Part shown: positions 41,243 through 48,830 of the stretch, piece by piece
How positions within the stretch are numbered: position 1 is the first letter of the stretch
Layout of the letters: each line of letters opens with the position of its first letter
Assembly (NCBI RefSeq): GCF_036378875.1
Contig: NZ_DASUVO010000048.1
Location: 62,001-126,000 of the forward strand
DNA length: 64,000 bases
Source: Actinophytocola sp036378875
Lineage (GTDB): Bacteria; Actinomycetota; Actinomycetes; Mycobacteriales; Pseudonocardiaceae
Direction of reading: 5' to 3'
The notes under the pieces: model-generated
What the model was told of the DNA's origin: nothing
The model's input: the letters and a program-made list of their open reading frames with translations, nothing else
Databases searched by the model: none
Made by a program: the position numbers and the translations under genes

Positions 41243-41312
41243 GTCACTATTCTGACTGCGTCAAGAGCTGCGTGTATGCGCCGATTCGTGGCTTCGATGG
41301 GATGATTTTGCG

Positions 41313-42257
41313 ATGGAGCGCGTGCGAACTGCACCGGACCGCGGGCGGCCGGCGACCTACTCGAGGCTGCCGGCGCCCGGCGAGCTGCCGGTGGCGACCT
41401 GGCGGCTCGAGCACGGCCGGGACGCCACGGGTTCCTTCGAGGAGCACATGCACGACTTTCCCGGTCTGGCGTACTTCCAGACCGACGGTGGGCTCCTGCG
41501 CACCGGGCGCCGCACCTGGCCGATCGAGGCGGGCAACCTGTTCGTGATCGCGCCCGGTGACGTGATGGGCCACATCCACGCCACCGACCTGGCCGGCAGC
41601 AACGGCTGGGGCGTGTTCTTCACCGCCGACGCGCTGGGGCCGGACGTCCCCGGCGCCCACCTGGCATGGCGTACCCACCCGCTGCTGTTCCCGTTCGTGC
41701 GGGGCGGGGCGATCGGGGCGCTGCGACTGCGGGTGCCAGAGCCGGACCGTGCCGGCTGGGTCGCCAGGATCGAGGCCCTGCACGACGAACTGGTGCGGCG
41801 GCGAGACGGCTATCGCGAGGCCGCGCCGGCCCATCTGGTGCTGCTGCTGGTCGACGTGTCCCGCCTGGCCGCGGACGTCGTCGGCGACCTGCGTGAGAAC
41901 CGGGAACCACTGCTCGCCGAGGTGTTCGACGTCATCGAGCGGCGCTACCCGCAGCCACTGTCGTTGCGTGACGTGGCCGCCGCCGTGAACATCTCACCAG
42001 GCCATCTGACCTCTACGGTTCGGCGGCAGACCGGCCGTACCGTGCAACAGTGGATCACCGAACGACGCATGGTTCAGGCCAGACGCCTGCTCGCCGCGAC
42101 CGAACTGTCCATCGGCGAGGTGGGTAGACGGGTAGGGTTCCCCGACGCCGGCTACTTCGCCCGCACCTTCGGCAGGGCACACGGCATGAGCCCCGCGCGG
42201 TGGCGGCAGGCCGGCGCGGCACGTCAGGACCCGTTCGCGCTGGTGGAATCCGGCTGA
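41313..42257 (+). CDS. AraC-family transcriptional regulator
   Basis: A 314-residue regulator. An N-terminal cupin-like ligand domain (HMHDFPGLAYFQTDGGLL; IEAGNLFVIAPGDVMGHIHA) is followed by two HTH motifs (LSLRDVAAAVNISPGHLTST, about 210-230; IGEVGRRVGFPDAGYFARTF, about 260-280). These give the AraC/XylS DNA-binding module. The cupin His residues (HMHD, HIHA) could bind metal or a small ligand. It is divergent from the methyltransferase, its most likely target. Confidence 0.9.
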   Translation: MERVRTAPDRGRPATYSRLPAPGELPVATWRLEHGRDATGSFEEHMHDFPGLAYFQTDGGLLRTGRRTWPIEAGNLFVIAPGDVMGHIHATDLAGSNGWGVFFTADALGPDVPGAHLAWRTHPLLFPFVRGGAIGALRLRVPEPDRAGWVARIEALHDELVRRRDGYREAAPAHLVLLLVDVSRLAADVVGDLRENREPLLAEVFDVIERRYPQPLSLRDVAAAVNISPGHLTSTVRRQTGRTVQQWITERRMVQARRLLAATELSIGEVGRRVGFPDAGYFARTFGRAHGMSPARWRQAGAARQDPFALVESG

Positions 42258-42347
42258 GATATTCGGTGCAACCTCCCGGCGCCGCCCTGCCTTTCAACTA
42301 GTGAAGGGGCGCGGCACCGGGCCGCGCCGGCAGTACGAGGAGGACAT

Positions 42348-42788
42348 GTGCGAGGTCGAAAGACACGCATCGGGTTGGCCGTGGCGGGTCTGGTGGTCGT
42401 CGGCGGCGCCATCACCGGGACGGCCATGGCCGCGTCGGGTGGCGGCGCGCCGAGCGAACCGTCCGGCACCCAGGTGGACGCGCCGATCACCTCGCCGAAC
42501 GGCAGGCCTGAGACGTCACCGAACGGCCAGCCCGAGACCTCACCCGCGAGGCCGGAGACGTCGCCGAACGGGCGGCCAGAAACCTCACCCGCACGGCCGG
42601 AGACCTCGCCGAACGGGCGGCCTCAGACCTCACCCGCGAGGCCGGAAACCTCACCGAACGGCCGCCCCGCGACCTCACCCGCACGGCCGGAAACCTCGCC
42701 GAACGGCCAGCCCGCGACCTCACCCGCACGGCCAGAGACCTCGCCGAACGGCCAGCCCGCGACGTCACCGGGGACCGCGCCTCGGTGA
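42348..42788 (+). CDS. Secreted or membrane-anchored protein with TSP(N/A) tandem repeats
   Basis: A 146-residue protein. A basic N-terminus and hydrophobic segment (IGLAVAGLVVVGGAITGTAM, about 8-28) act as signal peptide or anchor. Nearly all the rest is a tandem repeat: seven TSPNGxPx units and five TSPARPE units, mostly alternating as a 15-residue composite. The repeat is proline-rich, uncharged on balance and likely extended. GTG 42348 has GGAGG upstream; an overlapping ATG two bases earlier is in a different, non-repeat frame. Its stop overlaps the start of the ECF sigma gene, whose C-terminal tail carries the same motif (TSPTGRPLTSPAG). Function unknown; a wall-spanning partner or sensor is the natural guess. 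Confidence 0.75.
   Translation: MRGRKTRIGLAVAGLVVVGGAITGTAMAASGGGAPSEPSGTQVDAPITSPNGRPETSPNGQPETSPARPETSPNGRPETSPARPETSPNGRPQTSPARPETSPNGRPATSPARPETSPNGQPATSPARPETSPNGQPATSPGTAPR
42485..42772 (+). repeat. 45-bp coding tandem repeat array
   Basis: DNA repeats encode the TSPARPE-TSPNGxPx composite. Units alternate ACCTCACCCGCACGGCCGGA-like and ACCTCGCCGAACGGCC-like segments with third-position drift. The array is inside the coding frame and lacks spacers, so it is not CRISPR. It is prone to slippage, and the copy number may vary between strains. Confidence 0.7.
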
Positions 42789-43486
42789 CCACCGACACCG
42801 TGAACCGGGGTACCGGGCCGGACTCGCCGTGGGACGACGAGTTCGCCCGGTACTTCGGCACGCGGGTGCGATCGTTGCGGGCGACCGCGTACTCGCTGTG
42901 TGGTGACTGGCATCAGGCCGAGGACATCACGCAGACCGCGCTGCTCACGCTGTACCGGGTCTGGCCCCGGCTGCACAAGGGCGACGCGCTCGACGCCTAC
43001 GCGCGCAAGGTCGTGCTTCGGGTGTACCTCAACGAGCGAAGGCGACCGTGGCGCGGCCGTGAGGAACTGACCGACGCGGTGCCCGAGACCGGCGCCGAGC
43101 AGGGCGGCTACGAGGACCGGACACTCGTGCTCAGCGCCCTGTCCCACATGTCGCCCAAGCAGCAGGAAGTGTTGGTACTGCGGTACCTGCACGACCTGAG
43201 CGTCGAGGAGACCGCCGAGGAGCTCGGCCTGTCGACCGGGACCGTGAAGAGCCAGAGCGCCCGCGGCCTCGCCACCCTCCGCAAACGCCTCGGCCCACAC
43301 TTCGCCGTGCTCGCCGCGGCGGCCGCCACCGTCGCGATGATCATCGCGATCGTCGTGGCCATCGCGTTCGCGACGACACCGCCCAAGCCGGTCGAGCCCG
43401 CCGATCCCCCAACGACGACGACACCGGCGACCTCGCCCACCGGCAGGCCCCTCACCTCACCGGCAGGCGTCGACACGACCCGTTAG
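42785..43486 (+). CDS. SigE-family ECF sigma factor with C-terminal transmembrane helix
   Basis: A 233-residue ECF sigma factor. Region 2 is RSLRATAYSLCGDWHQAEDI plus TQTALLTLYRVWPRL (about 30-65). Region 4 is ALSHMSPKQQEVLVLRYLHD and VEETAEELGLSTGTVKSQSARGL (about 118-165), ending in the sigma-4 HTH. Beyond it comes a transmembrane helix (AVLAAAAATVAMIIAIVVAI, about 178-198) and an extracellular Pro/Thr tail with TSPTGRPLTSPAG. No separate anti-sigma gene is adjacent; membrane tethering could serve instead. GTG 42785 overlaps the stop of the repeat-protein gene (GTGA). The 3' end overlaps the convergent helical-repeat gene by 4 bp. Confidence 0.85.
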   Translation: MTTDTVNRGTGPDSPWDDEFARYFGTRVRSLRATAYSLCGDWHQAEDITQTALLTLYRVWPRLHKGDALDAYARKVVLRVYLNERRRPWRGREELTDAVPETGAEQGGYEDRTLVLSALSHMSPKQQEVLVLRYLHDLSVEETAEELGLSTGTVKSQSARGLATLRKRLGPHFAVLAAAAATVAMIIAIVVAIAFATTPPKPVEPADPPTTTTPATSPTGRPLTSPAGVDTTR

Positions 43487-44586
43487 GACTCGCGCGCGAT
43501 CTGGGCGCAGGTTTCCCGCTCGAACGGGAGACCGGCGTCCATGAACACCGACGAGACGTTGCCGTTCTGGTAGTCCCAGATGCGTGGGTTGGCGACCAGA
43601 GCCGCCACGACATCGCGTTGTACGGCGGACAGGCCGACCGGTCGCTCGACGGCACGCCTGCGCCGCCGTCTGCGGTGTGTGGGGAACGCGGCCCGGACGA
43701 GCGGACCCCACGTGGTGTCGACCAAGGTCCAGTTCGAGTGGCGAATGATCGTCATGGCCGGTTCGGCGATGCGGTGGAAGCCGGCTCTGGCCAGGGCGGC
43801 GCTGACGAGGTCGGCGAGCGAGTAGAGGCGCGTGCTGGCTTCCCACACCGCGGTGGCGTACTCCTCCAGGCTGTCGACCGGTCCGTCGTCGGGCTCCGGT
43901 GTGCCGGCCTGGCGCAGGCGGTCGGCCTCGTCCGACAGCGCGGTGATGATGATGTCCGTGGCGGTTTCGCTGTGGGCGACAGACTCTGCGAGCGCGGCGC
44001 ACACACGCACGTCCGTGTCCGGATGGGTGAGGAACCACTGGATGTCGTCGCCGAGTTCCCCGAGACGCAGTACCCAGCGGGCGCGGTTCGTTGGCAGATG
44101 GTCGGCCCACCGGCGCAGAAGTGCGATGACGACGGGCTTCTCCTCGGCCAGGGCAAGGGTCTTGACGTGCGACACCGCGGCTTCCCCGGCCGTGTTCCGC
44201 AGCCGTGGGTCCTCGTTGTCGAGGAAGCTGAACACCACGGGACAGGACTGGCGGATCGCCTCCTGCAGTCCCGGGAGGAGGCGCCTCCAGTACTTCTCCT
44301 CTTCCGCCATCGCGGTCGCGTCGGCGACCGCGCCGAGGTACTCGATGACCGCGGCACGGGCGCCCGGAGCTATGTCGCCCTCGGCGAGCAGGTGCGTGAG
44401 GACGCGGGCCGCCGGGGCTGTCGCCTTCTCGGGAAACCCTTGGTGCAGCACGGCAACGTACAAATGGTCGATCGCGACTTCCCAGGCTTCGGGGTCCGTC
44501 TCGGTGAGAGCCACGATGTGCGCCCTGGTGTCGGTCGCGCGTCCGTAGGCATGTTTGAGCGATCCCCAGTCGATGTCATCCAGCAT
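43483..44586 (-). CDS. Alpha-helical (HEAT-like) repeat protein of unknown function
   Basis: A 367-residue protein, largely alpha-helical, with HEAT/ARM-like elements: VVFSFLDNEDPRLRNTAGEA, ALLRRWADHLPTNRARWVLR, and FLTHPDTDVRVCAALAESVA. The HPDTDVRVCAA motif is typical of HEAT units. There is no signal peptide. The C-terminal part holds a basic run (HRRRRRRRA) and ends SSVFMDAGLPFERETCAQIA. HEAT-like proteins next to ESX clusters sometimes serve as scaffolds or immunity factors. It lies 87 bp downstream of the ESX-associated genes on the same strand, but any functional link is inference. Family not recognised. Confidence 0.72.
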   Translation of the reverse strand: MLDDIDWGSLKHAYGRATDTRAHIVALTETDPEAWEVAIDHLYVAVLHQGFPEKATAPAARVLTHLLAEGDIAPGARAAVIEYLGAVADATAMAEEEKYWRRLLPGLQEAIRQSCPVVFSFLDNEDPRLRNTAGEAAVSHVKTLALAEEKPVVIALLRRWADHLPTNRARWVLRLGELGDDIQWFLTHPDTDVRVCAALAESVAHSETATDIIITALSDEADRLRQAGTPEPDDGPVDSLEEYATAVWEASTRLYSLADLVSAALARAGFHRIAEPAMTIIRHSNWTLVDTTWGPLVRAAFPTHRRRRRRRAVERPVGLSAVQRDVVAALVANPRIWDYQNGNVSSVFMDAGLPFERETCAQIARES

Positions 44587-44673
44587 TCAAACCACGACAT
44601 ACCCTCCAGTGACTGAAGCTTTCGGCTCAAACTGTCACACGGGGCGGCGGCCGAACTCAACGAAGATTCCGCC

Positions 44674-45366
44674 TCAGCGGGCCTTCTTCGGGACGTACGA
44701 ACTCGCGTCGCGGGCTGATCGGGGCAGTTCCGGCATCATTCCCCTGCCGAGGGTGGCGATCGCGGCCGCGGCTTCGTTCGCGGCGTTCTTGTACTTGGCG
44801 ATGGCCTTCAACGCCTCCTTGACGGCGTTGGAGTACTGGTTGAAGAAGTTGGTCAGCAGGTCGATGATGGCCTGCGCGACCTGGCCGAGGAGGTTCGCCA
44901 CGTCGACCTGGACACTGCCCGCGAGGCTTCCGGTGAACTTGAGGATGGCCGAGGAAGTCGCGGTCATCAGGTCCACCACGGCGACGTAGGTGTCGGTGAC
45001 CGCGTTCCTCGCGCTGGTCAGCGCGGTGCCGACGCCCTTGAGTGCCGTCTGCACCTTGTCCGACGTTGCCTTGACCTTGCCCTGGTAGTCGTCGAAGGCC
45101 TCGAACGCTGGCCCGGACCATCGGACTTTCAGGTCGGAGAAGGCACTGCCGCCGACGCCGTTGGCCGCGGTGGCGACGTGCTCGACCGCTTTCACGTTCC
45201 ACGCGTCGCGGACCGCGTCCAGCTTGCCCGGGTTGCCGAGTCCCATTTGGACGAACTTGACCGCCTCGTCGACGGCCCGCCTGATCTCGCCGCCGACCTT
45301 GGCGGCCCACTCCTGGAGCGTGCGGATGGTTTGTTCGGACGGCTTCGGCAATGCGATCGTGGTCAT
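44674..45366 (-). CDS. WXG-type / type VII secretion-associated helical protein
   Basis: A 230-residue helical protein of the WXG100 superfamily style. The WXG-like turn is VRWSGPAFEAFDDYQ (about 88-102), between long helices. A hydrophobic C-terminal half (AVVDLMTATSSAILKFTGSL, LLGQVAQAIIDLLTNFFNQY) follows. It has no recognisable toxin domain, so it is more likely a structural or carrier partner. ATG 45366 overlaps the stop of the upstream gene by 4 bp. Last gene of the ESX-associated operon. Confidence 0.75.
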   Translation of the reverse strand: MTTIALPKPSEQTIRTLQEWAAKVGGEIRRAVDEAVKFVQMGLGNPGKLDAVRDAWNVKAVEHVATAANGVGGSAFSDLKVRWSGPAFEAFDDYQGKVKATSDKVQTALKGVGTALTSARNAVTDTYVAVVDLMTATSSAILKFTGSLAGSVQVDVANLLGQVAQAIIDLLTNFFNQYSNAVKEALKAIAKYKNAANEAAAAIATLGRGMMPELPRSARDASSYVPKKAR

Positions 45367-45722
45367 CGCTGCCTCCCCTTGGGCGCGCCGAGGTTTGCGA
45401 CGGCGTCGGACATCTCGTCGAGGTACCCGAACTTCTTGTAGAACTCGAAGTCCTTCTCCTCGTAGTGCTTCGCGACGTCGCTGAGAACGCGTCCCGCGTC
45501 GGCAAGCGCTTCCTGTCCCTGTTTCAGCTCCCTGACGGCCAAATTCCGCGTGGCGTCGTAGGCGGCGGGGAACTGGGCCATCTGCCCGAGCAGTCCCAGG
45601 TCGTTCTCGCCCAAATCGGCCGCGTCGAGCACGGCGATCATCTTCGCCCACTCGTTGCCCGCGTCGACGTACTCCGTGGCCATCCTGCGCAGCGCCTCCG
45701 GCGCCACCCGGAAGTCGGTCAC
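45363..45722 (-). CDS. Small helical type VII secretion-associated protein with YxxxD motif
   Basis: A 119-residue helical protein (TDFRVAPEALRRMATEYVDA; QGQEALADAGRVLSDVAKHY). It ends its second helix with YEEKD, a match to the YxxxD/E secretion signal of ESX substrates. It pairs naturally with the WXG-type protein encoded next to it (GTG 45722 and ATGA overlaps on both sides). It probably forms a helical-hairpin heterodimer with that neighbour. Family not certain. Confidence 0.72.
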   Translation of the reverse strand: MTDFRVAPEALRRMATEYVDAGNEWAKMIAVLDAADLGENDLGLLGQMAQFPAAYDATRNLAVRELKQGQEALADAGRVLSDVAKHYEEKDFEFYKKFGYLDEMSDAVANLGAPKGRQR

Positions 45723-45997
45723 CGCAAGCCTCCCTCTTCGGCGCGCAGCCGCTCGACCCTGCTCTCCGCCCGGTTGACCGCGTCGACGATCCTCGTGGCC
45801 AGCACGTCCTCGCCGACCATGTGGAACGCCTCCCGGTCGACGGTGACCGACTGCAGGTGGCCGTAGCCGTTCACCACGACCTTGCCCAGGCCGCGGCCGA
45901 TCTCCTCGGTCACCGTCGTCCTGCGCAGCTGCTCGACCCACTGCCGGGTTCGTTCGAGGTCGACGTCCATTCGCGCGACCACTTCGGTGGCGTCCAA
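45719..45997 (-). CDS. YbaB/EbfC-like protein in ESX-associated cluster (1)
   Basis: A 92-residue protein with the YbaB/EbfC-type alpha-beta-alpha pattern: LERTRQWVEQLRRTTVTEEI, then the strand region KVVVNGYGHLQSVTVDREAF, then AVNRAESRVERL. YbaB-like proteins often accompany ESX and PPE-like genes in actinomycetes, where they may be chaperones rather than DNA binders. It overlaps the next gene by 4 bp and follows a second YbaB-like gene after 12 bp. Confidence 0.75.
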   Translation of the reverse strand: MDATEVVARMDVDLERTRQWVEQLRRTTVTEEIGRGLGKVVVNGYGHLQSVTVDREAFHMVGEDVLATRIVDAVNRAESRVERLRAEEGGLR

Positions 45998-46009
45998 TTC
46001 GAATGTCTC

Positions 46010-46357
46010 CTAGTTTTCGAAGAAGCCGGGTACGACCTTCTTGAGCCGCTCGCCGACCGCGGCCGACGCCTTCGAGCGGGCGGCGAGGATCGTGGCGGTC
46101 AGGTCGGCCGACAGCTGCTCGGTGCGTGGCCGCCGGCGGTCGACGCCGGAAATCGTGATGCCGACGAGCTTTCCGGCGCCGGTCACGGTCGCCGTCACCG
46201 ACGAGTTCGGCGAGCCGGCGGTGAACTTCTGCTGGGCGGCTTCCTGGTTGATCCCGGCGAGCTGGCCGGTGAGCGCCCGCGCCTCGCGATCGACGCTCTC
46301 GGCCAGCGCGTCCAGCCGGGCGATCGCCGAGTCGATCGTGTAGTCGCCTGTCGTCAT
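46010..46357 (-). CDS. YbaB/EbfC-like protein in ESX-associated cluster (2)
   Basis: A 115-residue protein of the same fold: LAGINQEAAQQKFTAGSPNS, then ATVTGAGKLVGITISGV, then LTATILAARSKASAAVGERL, ending KKVVPGFFEN. The N-terminal coiled region is typical. ATG 46357 overlaps the espG stop. Two YbaB paralogues in a row suggest a heteromeric partner pair for the secreted proteins. Confidence 0.77.
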   Translation of the reverse strand: MTTGDYTIDSAIARLDALAESVDREARALTGQLAGINQEAAQQKFTAGSPNSSVTATVTGAGKLVGITISGVDRRRPRTEQLSADLTATILAARSKASAAVGERLKKVVPGFFEN

Positions 46358-47115
46358 CGTCGTGCCTTCCGAAGATCCGCCTCGTCGAGTAGCTGGTTGA
46401 CCTGGGTGACCAGCTGGGTGCCGGTGACCGGGGTGAACGTGACCCAGCCGTCGCGGCGCAGCTGGAGGTAGCGGCCGTTCGGGGTGTCGTGGAAGCCCAC
46501 CACGCGCGGCGCCGTGTGCTGCCGCCCGTTCCGGTCGGTGCGCCGGACACTGAACTGGCCGCGGGCCAGCACCCCGGTACAGATCCGGGCGACCGTACGT
46601 GCGTCAACACCCCGCTCCCCGAGCGTCACCAGACCGTCCGCCATCGCGCGGAGGTCGTCGCCCGCGACCGCCATCGCGGTGTCGAGCGCGTCGGCCCGCA
46701 CGCTCACCGAGTCGACCCGGCTGCACGTCGCCTCCCCGGCGAGCGCCGCCATGTGGGCCACTACCGCGTGTTCCGGCACGGGACTGATCGTGATCCGGTC
46801 GCCGGTCAGCACGGCCACCACACCGTGTCGCGCGGCGACCGCGCCCCGCGCGCGGGTCCTGGTGTGCGTGATGATCCGGGTGTCCACGGCCCACTCGAAC
46901 CGGGCGAGCGTGGTCAGCTGGTGCGCGAGATCCGGTGCCGGACCGCGCGGACCCGCAAGCCCCCGATCCCCCAGGCCGGTCAGCACGCGGTCGACGATCT
47001 CCTGCCGCTCCCGCCGGGTGCGGCCTGCCCTCGGCAGATCCAGCACCGGCGGGAGCTCGCCGAGTTCGAGGAGCCCCCAGGTCACCTCGAACTCCACTGT
47101 GGACAGCACGGTCAT
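46354..47115 (-). CDS. EspG-family ESX secretion chaperone
   Basis: A 253-residue EspG-like protein (LSTVEFEVTWGLLELGELPP at the N-terminus; VVGFHDTPNGRYLQLRRDGW and WVTFTPVTGTQLVTQVNQLL at the C-terminus). In mycobacteria EspG is the cytosolic chaperone that binds PE-PPE dimers before export. Here it follows the PPE-like gene with a 4-bp overlap, which fits that role. It has no signal peptide or membrane segment. Confidence 0.87.
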   Translation of the reverse strand: MTVLSTVEFEVTWGLLELGELPPVLDLPRAGRTRRERQEIVDRVLTGLGDRGLAGPRGPAPDLAHQLTTLARFEWAVDTRIITHTRTRARGAVAARHGVVAVLTGDRITISPVPEHAVVAHMAALAGEATCSRVDSVSVRADALDTAMAVAGDDLRAMADGLVTLGERGVDARTVARICTGVLARGQFSVRRTDRNGRQHTAPRVVGFHDTPNGRYLQLRRDGWVTFTPVTGTQLVTQVNQLLDEADLRKARR

Positions 47116-48422
47116 GGCTGCCCCGTCTCGTCCGCGCCGATCACCGAGTGCCCCAACGCGGGGATGTCGTCGGTGCGGAACAACTCGTCGGTACCGCGGA
47201 AGTACTTGTCGCTGTGCTCGCCGTCCTCCTCGTCACCGCTGCGGTCGCTGGTCGGAGGTTGCCCGAACAGACCGCTGCCGCCACGACCGGCACCCGCCGA
47301 GACACCGCCGCGAGCTGCCGCGCCGGCCGGCCCACCACGCCCCGGGACCGCACCGGTCTGTGGGCCGGGATTGAGTGCGCCAGGACCCCGCGTTGGGCCG
47401 CGACTGCTGTCCGCGCCGCTGAAACCGCCGACGAACCCGCCACCGCCGAGCGAGCCGACTCCTCCGCCGGCCGAGCCTCGGTAAGACGGCTGCTGCCCCG
47501 TCTGCGGCCGGTCCGGATCGGGGACAAAGCCGGCGGCACTCACCGAGTCGTTCGGGCGAAGGCTCTGCCGGCCGTCCTGTTCCTGCTCTGGCACGGAGTT
47601 CCGCGGTGCCTGCTGGTTCTGCGGGTTGCTGTCCTGTGCGCCACCGTCCCGAGGTGGTTCGCCCTCGACCTCGTTCTCGGTCTTGTCGGTGGGCTTGTCA
47701 GTGGGCCTGTCGGTCGGCTTCTCGGTGCCGTCGGTCTTCGTCGGGGCCTCGGGGCCGATTTCGTCGCCCACGTTGGGTGGCCGGTTCTCGGTGACCTGCT
47801 CGTGCTCCAGCAGGTGCGGGTTCTCCGACCGCTCCTCGGTCTGGACGGTGATCGTCGGCACCTCGCCGAGCGTTGGCATCGCGGCCAGGTTCGCGCGGGA
47901 CGCCGCCTCGTGCTGGTACAGCAGCCGGTTGGCCAACTCGTCGGCGGCCCTGCGCTGCGCGACCTGGTCGTCGAAGCTGGTCTGGACGTCGAAGAGGTTG
48001 CCGGTCCGCATGTTCACGGCGTCCCCGAAGGCATCGCCGAACCCGTACTCGGGCGCCGGCGCCGCGCCCGGCATCCCGTTCTTGGTCCGGTCGACCGACT
48101 CCGACTGCAGGCCCACCTGCGACCACGCCTGGTCGGCCGCCGGAGCCGAGTCGGCCGACCACTTCGCCGCGGCCATCATCGCCTCGCCGGCCGCCGTCCC
48201 GGCCGTGCCCTCCCAGGAGCTGCCGAGCAGCCTCACCTGGTCACGCAGTGACCGCTCGCTCTCGACGAGGTCGAACCCCAGCTGGGCGAGCGCCGACTGC
48301 GCCTCGAACAAGGCGAGCGATCCCTCGCCCTCCTTCATCCAGGCGATCTTGTCCTCCAGCGGGCAACCCTCGTACCAGTAGTAGCCGATCTCGTCTTCAG
48401 CCAAGGGAACCACCGATCCCAC
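47112..48422 (-). CDS. PPE-like ESX substrate with Gly/Pro-rich tail
   Basis: A 436-residue protein. The N-terminal helical domain (about 20-180) contains SSWEGTAGTAAGEAM, a WXG-type turn. A long disordered tail follows, rich in Pro, Thr, Glu, Gly and Ser (KPTDRPTDKPTDKTE, a short TD-K/R-P repeat; then GSLGGGGFVGGF). It ends in an acidic segment (GDEEDGEHSDKYFRG). The layout is that of a PPE-like exported protein. It overlaps the PE-like gene by 26 bp upstream and espG by 4 bp downstream. GTG 48422 or the in-frame GTG three codons later may be the start. Confidence 0.8.
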   Translation of the reverse strand: MGSVVPLAEDEIGYYWYEGCPLEDKIAWMKEGEGSLALFEAQSALAQLGFDLVESERSLRDQVRLLGSSWEGTAGTAAGEAMMAAAKWSADSAPAADQAWSQVGLQSESVDRTKNGMPGAAPAPEYGFGDAFGDAVNMRTGNLFDVQTSFDDQVAQRRAADELANRLLYQHEAASRANLAAMPTLGEVPTITVQTEERSENPHLLEHEQVTENRPPNVGDEIGPEAPTKTDGTEKPTDRPTDKPTDKTENEVEGEPPRDGGAQDSNPQNQQAPRNSVPEQEQDGRQSLRPNDSVSAAGFVPDPDRPQTGQQPSYRGSAGGGVGSLGGGGFVGGFSGADSSRGPTRGPGALNPGPQTGAVPGRGGPAGAAARGGVSAGAGRGGSGLFGQPPTSDRSGDEEDGEHSDKYFRGTDELFRTDDIPALGHSVIGADETGQP

Positions 48423-48759
48423 GCATCATCGAGGAAACCTGTTCCTCGGTGTGGCCGTAGTCCTTCGCCGCCTTGGCGCACTGGTCGGCGACGCCGTGTA
48501 GCACGTCGATGTACTGCTGTGCCCGGTTGGCGTACGAGTCGTCGGCCCAGACGAGCCGCTGGTCGAGCGCGGTGGCGAAGTCGGCGCTGGCCGGATCACC
48601 CAGTGCCGGCTTCGTCAGCATCCGGTCGCGGTACTCGTCCAGCTGGTCCTGTAGCCGCGTCGCCTCCGCCGCGAAGGCGGCACCGATCTGGAGCACGTTG
48701 TCCCGGTTGACGGTGAACCCGGCCCCGCCGCCAGTCGCCGTCTCACTGACCAGTTCCAT
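48397..48759 (-). CDS. PE-like ESX substrate with YxxxE secretion motif
   Basis: A 120-residue two-helix protein (TVNRDNVLQIGAAFAAEATR; NRAQQYIDVLHGVADQCAKA). The C-terminal YGHTE matches the YxxxD/E type VII secretion signal and sits at the end of the second helix, as in PE proteins. Its 3' end overlaps the PPE-like gene by 26 bp, an intimate coupling expected for a co-folding PE/PPE pair. ATG 48759 is the start. It is the first gene of the cluster, 71 bp after the BTAD regulator gene. Confidence 0.82.
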   Translation of the reverse strand: MELVSETATGGGAGFTVNRDNVLQIGAAFAAEATRLQDQLDEYRDRMLTKPALGDPASADFATALDQRLVWADDSYANRAQQYIDVLHGVADQCAKAAKDYGHTEEQVSSMMRGIGGSLG

Positions 48760-48830
48760 GCGGACAACGATGACGGGCCGATCGGGAACAGATCTTGGAC
48801 GAATCTTGTATGCCCTGGTGAGGGCCTTGG

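Noticed and set aside
42485..42772. CRISPR-like array
   Set aside because: Repeats are in a coding frame, of 45 bp without unique spacers, and encode a Pro/Thr repeat protein.
42623..43300. Minus-strand repeat-containing frame (AGEVAGWPFGEVSGR units)
   Set aside because: It is the mirror of the TSP repeat and the sigma gene; both have proper starts and domain motifs on the plus strand.
44674..45366. Polymorphic toxin with adjacent immunity gene
   Set aside because: The C-terminal half is hydrophobic-helical without catalytic motifs, and the helical-repeat neighbour is separated by 87 bp. The evidence is too thin for a toxin-immunity call.
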